NCBI RefSeq assembly: GCF_025567365.1
Contig: NZ_JAOQJG010000003.1
Span: forward strand, 248,001-312,000
Length of the DNA stretch: 64,000 nucleotides
Direction of reading: 5' to 3'
Source: Anaerostipes amylophilus
GTDB lineage: Bacteria > Bacillota > Clostridia > Lachnospirales > Lachnospiraceae
Below, one piece after another: positions 8,319 through 16,483 of the stretch. Numbering within the stretch: the stretch's first letter is position 1; the number at the start of each line of letters is the position of its first letter. The position numbers and the translations under genes are program-made. The notes below the pieces were generated by a model. It was given only the letters and a program-made list of their open reading frames with translations. It was not told where the DNA came from and made no database searches.

Positions 8319-9680
8319 TTAAAGAAGCTGTACTGTAGCGGTGTTCTTTCCTGATCTACCAATAAGTTTATAGTAAAGGATAAAAGCAATGAGTGCGGTA
8401 ATGATTTCAGCAACCCAGAATGCATGCCATACACCATGTACTCCAACTGTTTTACTTAATATAAATGCTGCAGGAATGATCACAACAACATAACGTAAAA
8501 ATGAGATCATAAAAGACTGAATACCTTTTCCTAATGCTTCAAATGCACCTGCGGAAACAACGGAAACGGAAGAAGCTACAAATCCTGCACAAATAATGCG
8601 AAGTGCGATCGTGCCTTCTGTTAATGTTTCAGGATTGTTTGTAAACATACTCATAAGCGTCTGCGGTATCGTAAAACAAATGACAGTTCCAACAGCCATG
8701 ATTCCAACAACAATCTCAAATGTCATAAGATAGATCTTACGGACACGTGCTGGTTCCTTTGCTCCATAATTATAACTCATAATCGGGCGCATTCCCTGAA
8801 TCATTCCATTCGCTGTCAGATATAAGAATGTCTGTAATTTGTAATAAACACCAAGAACAACAACATAAGTCTGTGAAAATGATGCTAAAATCGCATTTAA
8901 AGCAGACACTAAGAAAGATGGTAATGCCATATTTAAAGTTGCTGGAATTCCGATGGTATATAATCTTTTAATACATGCAGCTTCTGGTTTTAAACAATCT
9001 TTTCTGATCTTTACATGAATTGGACGAAATAGATAAACGAATAAATAGATGATCAATGTACTGCTCTGTCCAATTCCAGTTGCAAGTGCCGCACCTTGAA
9101 TTCCAAGTTTCGGAAAGAAACCGATTCCAAAGATTAAAAGTGGGTCTAATACAATATTTACAATACAACCGGTCATCAAAGCAATCATTGTGGTCACCAT
9201 ATTTCCAACTGCCTGAAAAATCTTCTCAAAAGAAATACTTACCATAATAATAGTTGAAAACATTAATGCAATGGTTGAATATTGTAATCCCATTTTGATA
9301 ACAGTCTGATCTTTTGTAAACATTGCCAAAAATGATGGCATGATCATTAATCCAACAATCGTAAAAATGATTCCATGAATAGTATTTAGAAACAATCCTT
9401 GTGTTGCTGCTTTATTGGCTTCTTTTGCTTTCCCTGCGCCAAGACACATTGCAATCACTGCATTAATTCCAACGCCAAATCCAACCGCAACTGAGTTGAT
9501 CAGATTTTGCACTGGATATACAAGAGATAAAGCGTTCATTGCATCTTCACTGATTTTTGCAACGAAGATACTGTCAATGATGTTATACAATGAGTTTACA
9601 AACATGGAGATTACCATTGGCAGCGCCATTGATAATAATAATGGTAAAATTGGTTTTTCTTTCATATACGTCTGATCCAT
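8319..9680 (-). CDS. MATE family multidrug/Na+ antiporter
   Basis: 453 residues with ~12 hydrophobic segments in two similar halves: LPLLLSMALPMVISMFVNSL, VAVGFGVGINAVIAM, GIQGAALATGIGQ, then GIPATLNMALPSFLVSALN, GMIQGMRPIMSYNYGA and SAGAFEALGKGIQS. This is the MatE repeat pattern of cation-coupled drug efflux proteins in the cytoplasmic membrane. AAGGAGG lies before the ATG. The leader upstream contains a strong terminator-like hairpin after tRNA-Arg, so transcription may begin just after it or read through it. Confidence 0.9.
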   Translation of the reverse strand: MDQTYMKEKPILPLLLSMALPMVISMFVNSLYNIIDSIFVAKISEDAMNALSLVYPVQNLINSVAVGFGVGINAVIAMCLGAGKAKEANKAATQGLFLNTIHGIIFTIVGLMIMPSFLAMFTKDQTVIKMGLQYSTIALMFSTIIMVSISFEKIFQAVGNMVTTMIALMTGCIVNIVLDPLLIFGIGFFPKLGIQGAALATGIGQSSTLIIYLFVYLFRPIHVKIRKDCLKPEAACIKRLYTIGIPATLNMALPSFLVSALNAILASFSQTYVVVLGVYYKLQTFLYLTANGMIQGMRPIMSYNYGAKEPARVRKIYLMTFEIVVGIMAVGTVICFTIPQTLMSMFTNNPETLTEGTIALRIICAGFVASSVSVVSAGAFEALGKGIQSFMISFLRYVVVIIPAAFILSKTVGVHGVWHAFWVAEIITALIAFILYYKLIGRSGKNTATVQLL

Positions 9681-9701
9681 AAAATAATTTTCCTCCTTAA
9701 C

Positions 9702-9765
9702 AATAAAAAAGAGACAATAGACTTTGCTGTTTAACGATCAGAAACAGTAAAATCTATAGTCTCTT
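9702..9765 (-). terminator. Strong intrinsic terminator between tRNA-Arg and the MATE gene
   Basis: Two 24-base arms (9709-9732 and 9742-9765) pair with 3 mismatches around a 9-base loop. On the minus strand the stem is followed by a T-rich run (9702-9710). It lies downstream of tRNA-Arg and 20-odd bases before the MATE ribosome site. Confidence 0.8.
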
Positions 9766-9811
9766 AAAAGACAATATTTAATTTCTATAATATATTTTAT
9801 TTATTAAAATA

Positions 9812-9884
9812 CGCACCAGGCGGGAGTCGAACCCGCGGCCAACAGCTTCGGAGGCTGCCACTCTATCCACTGAGTTACTGGTAC
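9812..9884 (-). tRNA. tRNA-Arg (anticodon CCG)
   Basis: 73-base cloverleaf on the minus strand. The acceptor arms GTACCAG and CTGGTGC pair (one G-U); the anticodon loop CTCCGAA gives CCG, reading the rare codon CGG. The T-arm is CGGGTTCGACTCCCG-like. CCA is not encoded. It would be transcribed toward the MATE gene and is followed by a terminator. Confidence 0.95.
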
Positions 9885-9938
9885 ATAAGCTTTATTATAT
9901 TACAATATATTGAAAAAAATAGCAAGAGTTATTTTGGG

Positions 9939-10034
9939 TTGGACTGGACTCGCTCCGCTCGATAAGGTATACCCGCAGGGCATTCGTGAATTCATAGTCC
10001 TTTGGACTGGACTCGCTCCGCTCGATAAGGTATA
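9939..10034. repeat. Two 33-base direct repeats
   Basis: Copies at 9939-9971 and 10002-10034 are identical: each begins TTGGACTGGACTCGCT and ends CGCTCGATAAGGTATA, and holds a small palindromic core (CGCTCCGCTCG). They are separated by 30 bases that are richer in GC than the surroundings. The second copy ends in TATAAT, which may be the -10 box of the next gene. Probably copies of a small interspersed element. Confidence 0.75.
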
Positions 10035-10075
10035 ATATACTGTAAATTTGCTGTAGGTGGATTGGAGGGATGTTC

Positions 10076-10744
10076 GTGAAGCTTAGAAAATCTACAGTTG
10101 TTGTTATCATTACAAGTTGGATTTTATTTTTTGTAGCAGCTTTTTTAGCTTATGTAAAATTAGATCAGATAAGGCAAGAACGACTTACCAATGAAAAGAT
10201 TTTTCAACAAACAACACAGAAGAATACCGCACAAAACGTGATCAAGGAAACCAATGATGCAGTGAAAGCAAAAAAGAAAGATCCTGATGCTGAGAAAAAA
10301 ACAGTGGAGGATTTTATGAAAACATATTATAAGCTGGTTCAGAAAAATGATCTTACAAATTTGAAATCTATGGTAGAAGATACGAATGAGTTGGAGAAAA
10401 ATCAAAAAGCTATCCATCAGTATGTGAAAAAATACGATGATCTTACATATCTTGTAAAAAAAGGAGCAGATGATGAATCATTTATTGTTTATGTGACATA
10501 TAAGATGAAGATTAAGAAGATTGCAACATTGGCACCAGGAATGACATCGTATTATGTAATGAAGAAGGGAGATACTTTTTGTATCTACAATAATCAAAAA
10601 CATGATACGGATGAGATCACAGATGCAAAAAAAGAAAGCCAAAACAGCAAAGAGATTAAAAAGTTGACAAAGCAGATCAATAAAAAATATGATCAGGCCT
10701 TAAAACAAGATAAAAAATTAAAACAATTTTTTGAAGGAAATTAA
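10076..10744 (+). CDS. Hypothetical single-span extracytoplasmic protein
   Basis: About 222 residues. An N-terminal membrane segment (STVVVIITSWILFFVAAFLAYV) acts as signal anchor; the rest is Lys/Asp-rich and should lie outside. It contains a coiled-coil-like stretch and a region resembling NTF2-like folds (VEDFMKTYYKLVQKNDLTNL...MVEDTNELE), as in small secreted clostridial proteins. I chose GTG at 10076 because GGAGGG sits six bases before it; the ATG at 10070 would touch that site. No named family recognised. The RlmH-like gene starts six bases after its stop. Confidence 0.7.
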   Translation: MKLRKSTVVVIITSWILFFVAAFLAYVKLDQIRQERLTNEKIFQQTTQKNTAQNVIKETNDAVKAKKKDPDAEKKTVEDFMKTYYKLVQKNDLTNLKSMVEDTNELEKNQKAIHQYVKKYDDLTYLVKKGADDESFIVYVTYKMKIKKIATLAPGMTSYYVMKKGDTFCIYNNQKHDTDEITDAKKESQNSKEIKKLTKQINKKYDQALKQDKKLKQFFEGN

Positions 10745-10749
10745 AATAT

Positions 10750-11160
10750 ATGATGAAATTTGAAATCTATATTCTACAGAAGAAATCGCAAGATTCTAAG
10801 ACGTACCAAGAAGCAATGGGAGAATATCTAAAGCGTCTCGGGGCATATGCGAAAGTTTCTGTAGTGTATAAAAAGAATGCAAAACAAGTAGAGAAAATAT
10901 TAAAAGAAGCGGGAGAGCATTATCATATCATACCAGGAAAAGACAGTATGACAAGTCCGGAACTTGCACAACTGATCAATGAAAGCTCTGTGCAGGGAAT
11001 TTCAAAGTTTCATTTTTATATTGGAGATTTAGAATCTGAAGAGACAAAACCATTTCATGTATCTTCCTTTACACAAAGTGGATCACTAACAGGTACGATC
11101 ATACTAGAACAGATTTATCGTGCTTACCGGATTTTAAATCACCAGCCATATCACAAGTAA
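10750..11160 (+). CDS. Diverged RlmH-like protein without SAM-binding glycine turn
   Basis: 136 residues. The ending LEQIYRAYRILNHQPYHK is the canonical RlmH tail, and the start (FEIYILQKK...TYQEAMGEYLKRLGAYAKV) follows the RlmH pattern. Where RlmH has the GGxxGL turn that binds S-adenosylmethionine, this protein has FYIGDLESEETKPFHVSSFT, so it is unlikely to methylate alone. It may be a degraded paralog, or the partner of the tail-less RlmH at 7410; RlmH acts as a dimer. GAAGGA precedes the ATG pair. It probably shares a transcript with the upstream membrane protein. Confidence 0.75.
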   Translation: MMKFEIYILQKKSQDSKTYQEAMGEYLKRLGAYAKVSVVYKKNAKQVEKILKEAGEHYHIIPGKDSMTSPELAQLINESSVQGISKFHFYIGDLESEETKPFHVSSFTQSGSLTGTIILEQIYRAYRILNHQPYHK

Positions 11161-11192
11161 TACTAGAAAACACTAGAATGGAGTTAGCAAAG

Positions 11193-12092
11193 ATGGAGTT
11201 TAAGACACCAACAATTGAAGATAAAGAAGAAATTGACCGATGTATCCTGGCAGATGATACAAGAAGCTGTGATTACGCAACAGCCAATATTATTTTATGG
11301 AGTGCATATTATCAGGTAAAATATGCGATCATCGAAGGACTCTTTGTATCGCATACAGATGAAGAAGGCGGTTCTTTCTGCTACCCGATCGGAAAGGGAG
11401 ATAAGAAAAAGGTATTACAGTCTCTGATGGACGATTGTAAAGAAAAACAGATTCCATTTGTATTGCATGGGGTAACTCATGAAATGGAAGATGAATTTCG
11501 GAAAATGTTTGGAGATATTTATGAAATTGAATATGACAGAGATATCTCAGAATATATTTATGACAGAGAAAAACTAGCAACATTATCTGGCAAGAAACTT
11601 CATGGAAAGAGAAATCACATCAATCGTTTTAAGGAAAATCATGAATGGTCATATGAACCGCTTTCTGATGAAAATCAGTTAGAAGTACTAGCAATGTTGA
11701 TGGAATGGAAGTTACAAAACTGTGATCCAGAAGATATTGAGAAACATGATGAGATCTGTGTATCGAAAAACAGTGTGATCAATTATAAAGAATTAGGGCT
11801 CGTAGGAGGCGTTTTGCGTGCAGAAGGTAAGATCGTAGGATTTTCCATTGGAGAACGCGCATCAAATGAAGATACGTTTATCGTTCATATTGAAAAAGCT
11901 TTTGCAGATATCCAAGGAGCATATCCAATGATCAATCAGCAGTTTGTCATTCACGAGATGGAGAATTTTAAATATGTAAACAGAGAGGATGATGTCGGAG
12001 AAGAAGGACTTCGTAAATCGAAATTATCCTATCGTCCAGTATTTATGGTAGATAAAGGTGTTCTTCGCCTAAAATCAGAAGTAAAGAATTGA
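11193..12092 (+). CDS. DUF2156 (LPG synthase C-terminal-like) protein
   Basis: 299 residues, resembling the DUF2156 family of tandem-GNAT proteins related to the catalytic part of lysyl-phosphatidylglycerol synthases: KLHGKRNHINRFKENHEWSYEPL, SVINYKELGLVGGVLRAEGKIVGFSIGER, HIEKAFADIQGAYPMINQQF, and NREDDVGEEGLRKSKLSYRPV. The soluble stand-alone form probably transfers an aminoacyl or acyl group, but no substrate is established here. ATG 11193 is chosen because GGAG lies nine bases before it; the earlier ATG at 11178 has no site. Its TGA overlaps the pyrB promoter. Confidence 0.85.
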   Translation: MEFKTPTIEDKEEIDRCILADDTRSCDYATANIILWSAYYQVKYAIIEGLFVSHTDEEGGSFCYPIGKGDKKKVLQSLMDDCKEKQIPFVLHGVTHEMEDEFRKMFGDIYEIEYDRDISEYIYDREKLATLSGKKLHGKRNHINRFKENHEWSYEPLSDENQLEVLAMLMEWKLQNCDPEDIEKHDEICVSKNSVINYKELGLVGGVLRAEGKIVGFSIGERASNEDTFIVHIEKAFADIQGAYPMINQQFVIHEMENFKYVNREDDVGEEGLRKSKLSYRPVFMVDKGVLRLKSEVKN

Positions 12093-12117
12093 CACTAGGT
12101 GTCTAAAAATGTAGAAT
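12089..12117 (+). promoter_or_regulatory. Promoter of pyrBI
   Basis: -35 TTGACA (12089-12094), 17-base spacer, -10 TAGAAT (12112-12117). The -35 box overlaps the stop codon of the upstream gene. The 5' leader is only ~30 bases, so there is no room for a PyrR or UTP attenuator. Confidence 0.75.
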
Positions 12118-12151
12118 TGAAGAAAGGACAAACCATTAGGAGGAATATGTA

Positions 12152-13078
12152 ATGAAACATTTGATTGATCCGATGGATTTAAGTGTGGAAGATATTGACA
12201 GATTATTAGACCGCGCTGATGACATCGCAAAGAATCCTGAAAAATATCAGGAAGTATGCAAACACAAGAAATTAGCAACTTTGTTCTTTGAACCAAGTAC
12301 AAGAACAAGATTAAGTTTCGAGGCAGCGATGCTTGAATTAGGAGGAAGTGTTCTTGGATTTTCTTCCGCAGATTCTTCATCTGCATCCAAAGGAGAAAGT
12401 GTGGCAGACACAGCAAGAGTTATTGAATGTTACGCAGATATCATTGCGATGCGTCATCCAAAGGAAGGTGCACCATTTGTAGCATCACAGTATGTAAACA
12501 TTCCAGTCATTAACGCGGGTGATGGGGGACACAATCATCCAACACAGACATTAACAGACCTTTTAACGATCAGAAGAGAAAAAGGACGTCTTAACAATTT
12601 CACGATTGGATTTTGCGGAGACTTAAAGTTTGGAAGAACAGTACATTCCCTGATCAAAGCATTATCAAGATATGAAGGAATTAATTATATTTTAATTTCT
12701 CCAGAAGAACTTCAGATTCCTGAATATATTAAGAAAGATGTCTTTGAGAAGAAAGGGATCACATTTACAGAAGTTGATAAGATGGAAGATGTGATGCCTC
12801 AGTTAGATATTCTTTATATGACAAGAGTACAGAGAGAACGTTTCTTCAACGAAGCCGATTATGTCAGATTAAAAGACAGCTATATTTTAGATATGGATAA
12901 ATTAAAGATCGCCAAAGAAGATCTTTCGATTTTACATCCATTGCCTCGTGTAAATGAGATTTCTGTAAAAGTCGATAACGATCCAAGAGCCTGCTATTTT
13001 AAACAGGTATTGAATGGGAAACATGTAAGAATGGCATTGATCATGGAATTACTGGGGGTAAGTGCAGATGAACATTGA
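12152..13078 (+). CDS. pyrB: Aspartate carbamoyltransferase catalytic subunit
   Basis: 308 residues with the carbamoyl-phosphate motif EPSTRTRLSFEAA, plus ADSSSASKGES, HPTQTLTDLLTI and ILHPLPRVNEI. It catalyses the committed step of pyrimidine synthesis (carbamoyl phosphate plus aspartate). AGGAGG precedes the ATG. The next gene, pyrI, starts inside its last codons, so the two subunits are translationally coupled and should form the E. coli-like allosteric holoenzyme. Confidence 0.97.
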   Translation: MKHLIDPMDLSVEDIDRLLDRADDIAKNPEKYQEVCKHKKLATLFFEPSTRTRLSFEAAMLELGGSVLGFSSADSSSASKGESVADTARVIECYADIIAMRHPKEGAPFVASQYVNIPVINAGDGGHNHPTQTLTDLLTIRREKGRLNNFTIGFCGDLKFGRTVHSLIKALSRYEGINYILISPEELQIPEYIKKDVFEKKGITFTEVDKMEDVMPQLDILYMTRVQRERFFNEADYVRLKDSYILDMDKLKIAKEDLSILHPLPRVNEISVKVDNDPRACYFKQVLNGKHVRMALIMELLGVSADEH

Positions 13079-13487
13079 TAGCATTAAGAATGGAATTGTA
13101 TTAGATCATATTCGTGCAGGCCGCGGAATGCAGATTTATAACAGTCTTGGACTAGATCAGTTAGACTGTAGCGTTGCAATTATTAAGAATGTAAAAAGCA
13201 ACAAGATGGGAAAGAAAGATATCATCAAGATTTCAGACGCATTTGAAGTGAACTTTGATGTTTTAGGATACATCGATCCAGAAGTTACTGTATGTGTTAT
13301 TGAAAATGGCAGTGTAAAATCCAAGCATAAAGTAGAACTTCCTGAAAAGATCGTAAATATTGCAAGATGCAAGAATCCAAGATGTATCACATCTGTAGAA
13401 CAAGAGATCGATCATGTGTTTAAATTAACAGATAGAGAACATCAGGTATATCGTTGTGTTTACTGTGAATCTAAACTAAAAAAATAA
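13068..13487 (+). CDS. pyrI: Aspartate carbamoyltransferase regulatory subunit
   Basis: 139 residues. An N-terminal nucleotide-binding allosteric domain (MNIDSIKNGIVLDHIRAGRG, then NKMGKKDIIKI) is followed by a C-terminal zinc domain with four cysteines (CKNPRC...CVYC). It binds ATP/CTP and tunes PyrB. ATG 13068 has GGGGGT eight bases upstream; the GTG at 13062 does not. It overlaps pyrB by 11 bases. Confidence 0.95.
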   Translation: MNIDSIKNGIVLDHIRAGRGMQIYNSLGLDQLDCSVAIIKNVKSNKMGKKDIIKISDAFEVNFDVLGYIDPEVTVCVIENGSVKSKHKVELPEKIVNIARCKNPRCITSVEQEIDHVFKLTDREHQVYRCVYCESKLKK

Positions 13488-13514
13488 GCAAAAGAGACAA
13501 AGAGGTATCCGTGC

Positions 13515-15812
13515 ATGAAACAAGAAAGCAGAACAAACATAAATCGTGTAAAAAAGGATATCAGCAGTCCGGAAAGCTTCACTCCGCCTGAAGAACTGAA
13601 ACGACAGCTGATCACAACCATGCAAAGCATTTATGATGAAGAAGATATTGAGGCTGTAGAGCGTGCCTACAAAGTTGCATACAAGGCACATGAGAAGCAG
13701 AAACGAAAGTCTGGAGAGCCTTATATCATTCATCCTATTTGTGTTGCGATCATACTTGCAGAATTAGAACTTGACAAAGAAACGATTATGGCAGGGCTGC
13801 TTCATGATGTTGTAGAAGATACGGAAACGACCCATGAGGATATTGTCAGAGACTTTGGAGAAGAAGTTGCCCAGTTAGTTGATGGTGTTACGAAGTTAGG
13901 ACAGTTGAGTTATTCCAAGGATAAGATTGAAGTTCAGGCGGAGAACTTACGAAAGATGTTTCTTGCAATGGCGAAAGATATCCGAGTGATTCTGATCAAA
14001 TTAGCGGATCGTCTGCATAATATGCGTACGATGCAGTTTATGCGCCCAGAGAAGCAAAAAGAGAAATCAAGAGAAACGATGGATATCTATGCACCAATCG
14101 CACATCGTCTTGGTATTTCAAAGATTAAGGTCGAATTAGATGATCTTGCACTATGTTATTTAAAGCCAGATGTATATGAAGATTTAGAGAAATCGTTAAA
14201 TTCTGCAAAAGAAGAAAGAGAAGCTTTTATCCAGGAGATCGTAGAAGAAGTGAAAGGTCATATTGATCGTGCAGGAATAAAGGCAGAGATTGATGGACGT
14301 GTAAAACACATGTTCAGCATTTATAAGAAGATGGTCAACCAGCATAAGACGATCGATCAGATTTATGATCTATTTGCAGTAAGAATTAAAGTTGATACCG
14401 TCAAGGACTGCTATGCAGCTCTTGGAATCATTCATGAGATGTATAAACCAATTCCAGGAAGATTCAAAGACTATATTGCAATGCCAAAACCAAATATGTA
14501 TCAGTCACTGCATACAACACTGATCGGACCAGAAGGACATCCATTTGAGATTCAGATCCGTACTTTTGAGATGCATCGTGTGGCTGAATATGGTATTGCA
14601 GCTCATTGGAAGTATAAAGAGAATAATAATACCAAGGGACTTAACAAAGAAGAAGAGAAATTAAGTTGGTTAAGAGAAGTGCTGGAATGGCAGCGTGACA
14701 TGGATGATAACAAGGAATTTTTAAGTCTGCTTAAGACAAACTTAGACCTTTTTGCAGAACAGGTATATTGTTTTACACCAAATGGTGACGTTAAAAACCT
14801 TGCAAATGGTTCCACACCAATCGATTTTGCTTATTCCATCCATAGTGCGGTTGGTAATAAGATGGTTGGTGCGAGAGTTAATGGAAGACAGGTTCCATTT
14901 GATTATCATTTGCAAAATGGTGACCGTGTAGAAATCATTACATCCCAGAACTCGAAAGGACCGAGCCGAGATTGGTTAGGTCTTGTAAAATCAGCACAGG
15001 CAAGAAGTAAGATCAATCAGTGGTTTAAACGACAGTTTAAAGAAGAGAATATCGTAAGGGGTAAGGAACTTCTTGAAAAATATTGTAAAAGTAAAAGTAT
15101 CAGACTTTCTGAATTGATGAAGCCGGAATATATTAAGAAAGTTGAATTAAAGTACGGCTTTAAAGACTGGGATTCTGTATGCGCAGCAGTCGGACATGGT
15201 GGATTAAAAGAAGGTCAGGTCATCAATAAGATGCAGGAAGAAGACCGTAAGATCAAGAAACAGAAGATCACAGATGAACAGGTCTTAAAGAAAACGACAG
15301 AAGCAGCACAGGCAGCAGCGGCAAATCCAGAGAAGAAGAAAGATAAGAAATCAAAAGGTGGGATTGTGGTACGAGGTGCTAACGATGTTGCTGTTCGTTT
15401 CTCAAAATGCTGTAACCCAGTACCTGGAGATGAAATTGTTGGATTTATTACAAGAGGACGTGGAATTTCTATTCATAGAACAGATTGTATTAATCTGCTG
15501 AATATGCCAGAATCAGACAGGGCACGTTTGATCGAAGCAGAATGGCAGGTAAGTGAAGCTGATACAACGCAGACATATACAACAGAGATTAATATCTATG
15601 CGAATAATCGGAAAGGCCTTCTGGCAGAAGTTTCTAAGATTTTCTTAGAACTTGATATTGATATCATTACGATCAATGTATCAAACAATAAGAAAGGAAG
15701 AGCAACGCTTAGTATGTCATTTGATATCACAGGCGTAGAGCAGCTGAATCGTATCATTACCAAGATCAGGAATGTGGAAGGTGTGATCGATATCGAAAGA
15801 ACAGCAGGATAG
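13515..15812 (+). CDS. rel: Bifunctional (p)ppGpp synthetase/hydrolase Rel
   Basis: 765 residues. Domain order: HD hydrolase (H97-D98 in LLHDVVEDT; LADRLHNMRTM), synthetase (RVKHMFSIYKKM, DLFAVRIKV, KDYIAMPKPNMYQSLHTT), TGS (CFTPNGDVKNL...STPIDFAYSIHSAVG), a zinc-finger-like region (RFSKCCNPVPGDEIVGFI) and a C-terminal ACT domain (INIYANNRKGLLAEVSKIF). Both catalytic centres look intact. It makes and degrades the stringent alarmone in response to amino-acid starvation at the ribosome. It heads the rel-MBL-hemZ-HD-GYP-hisS cluster, which is tightly packed. Confidence 0.97.
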   Translation: MKQESRTNINRVKKDISSPESFTPPEELKRQLITTMQSIYDEEDIEAVERAYKVAYKAHEKQKRKSGEPYIIHPICVAIILAELELDKETIMAGLLHDVVEDTETTHEDIVRDFGEEVAQLVDGVTKLGQLSYSKDKIEVQAENLRKMFLAMAKDIRVILIKLADRLHNMRTMQFMRPEKQKEKSRETMDIYAPIAHRLGISKIKVELDDLALCYLKPDVYEDLEKSLNSAKEEREAFIQEIVEEVKGHIDRAGIKAEIDGRVKHMFSIYKKMVNQHKTIDQIYDLFAVRIKVDTVKDCYAALGIIHEMYKPIPGRFKDYIAMPKPNMYQSLHTTLIGPEGHPFEIQIRTFEMHRVAEYGIAAHWKYKENNNTKGLNKEEEKLSWLREVLEWQRDMDDNKEFLSLLKTNLDLFAEQVYCFTPNGDVKNLANGSTPIDFAYSIHSAVGNKMVGARVNGRQVPFDYHLQNGDRVEIITSQNSKGPSRDWLGLVKSAQARSKINQWFKRQFKEENIVRGKELLEKYCKSKSIRLSELMKPEYIKKVELKYGFKDWDSVCAAVGHGGLKEGQVINKMQEEDRKIKKQKITDEQVLKKTTEAAQAAAANPEKKKDKKSKGGIVVRGANDVAVRFSKCCNPVPGDEIVGFITRGRGISIHRTDCINLLNMPESDRARLIEAEWQVSEADTTQTYTTEINIYANNRKGLLAEVSKIFLELDIDIITINVSNNKKGRATLSMSFDITGVEQLNRIITKIRNVEGVIDIERTAG

Positions 15813-15820
15813 GTGATAAT

Positions 15821-16480
15821 ATGAGTGAAACAACATTACGACTAGACAGACCACTTAAGATGGTAACGATCTGTCTTGGACAAATGCAGACAAATTGTTA
15901 TATCGTTGAGAATACAAAAACAAATCAGGCGTTCGTGTTTGATCCAGGTGATCAAGGAGAACGCATTATGGATACATTAAAAGAGGATGGCATGGAACTT
16001 GCAGGTGTATGCCTGACTCATGGACATTTTGACCATGTGATGGCACTCCCATATCTGATGGAGCAAAAACCAGATCTTAATGTCTATCTTTACGAAAGTG
16101 AGGCAGAAGTACTTGCAAGTCCTGATCTGAATCTTGGATCTATGATGGGAATGAATCTTTCCTTAAAGGCAAATCATCTGGTGAAAGATGGAGAGATCAT
16201 TGATGTACTGGGAACAAAGGTAAAATGTATTCATGTTCCAGGACATACAAAAGGCGGTGTTTGTTATTATTTTGCAGATTATGGATGGCTGATCTCAGGA
16301 GATACATTATTCCAGATGAGCATTGGAAGAACTGATTTTCCAACAGGTAATCTGAATGATCTTTTAACAGCGATCAGAGAGAAATTATTTGTTTTGCCGC
16401 CATGGACCAAAGTATTATCCGGTCATACACCACCAACAACGATTGAGGAGGAAAGCAGAAGTAATCCGTTTCTGCAATAG
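15821..16480 (+). CDS. MBL-fold metallohydrolase (glyoxalase II-like)
   Basis: 219 residues. Metallo-beta-lactamase signature THGHFDHVMALPYL, then HVPGHTKGGVCYY, SGDTLFQMSIGRTDFPTG and LSGHTPPTTIEEE: the full set of zinc ligands. Such proteins hydrolyse thioesters such as S-lactoylglutathione or related small thiol esters; the true substrate here is unknown. The gene always tends to follow rel in this group of bacteria and starts nine bases after the rel stop codon, so it is in the same operon. Confidence 0.88.
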   Translation: MSETTLRLDRPLKMVTICLGQMQTNCYIVENTKTNQAFVFDPGDQGERIMDTLKEDGMELAGVCLTHGHFDHVMALPYLMEQKPDLNVYLYESEAEVLASPDLNLGSMMGMNLSLKANHLVKDGEIIDVLGTKVKCIHVPGHTKGGVCYYFADYGWLISGDTLFQMSIGRTDFPTGNLNDLLTAIREKLFVLPPWTKVLSGHTPPTTIEEESRSNPFLQ

Positions 16481-16483
16481 ATT

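Noticed and set aside
12093..12151. PyrR-type attenuator before pyrB
   Set aside because: The leader after the predicted start is only ~30 bases and shows no hairpin pair.
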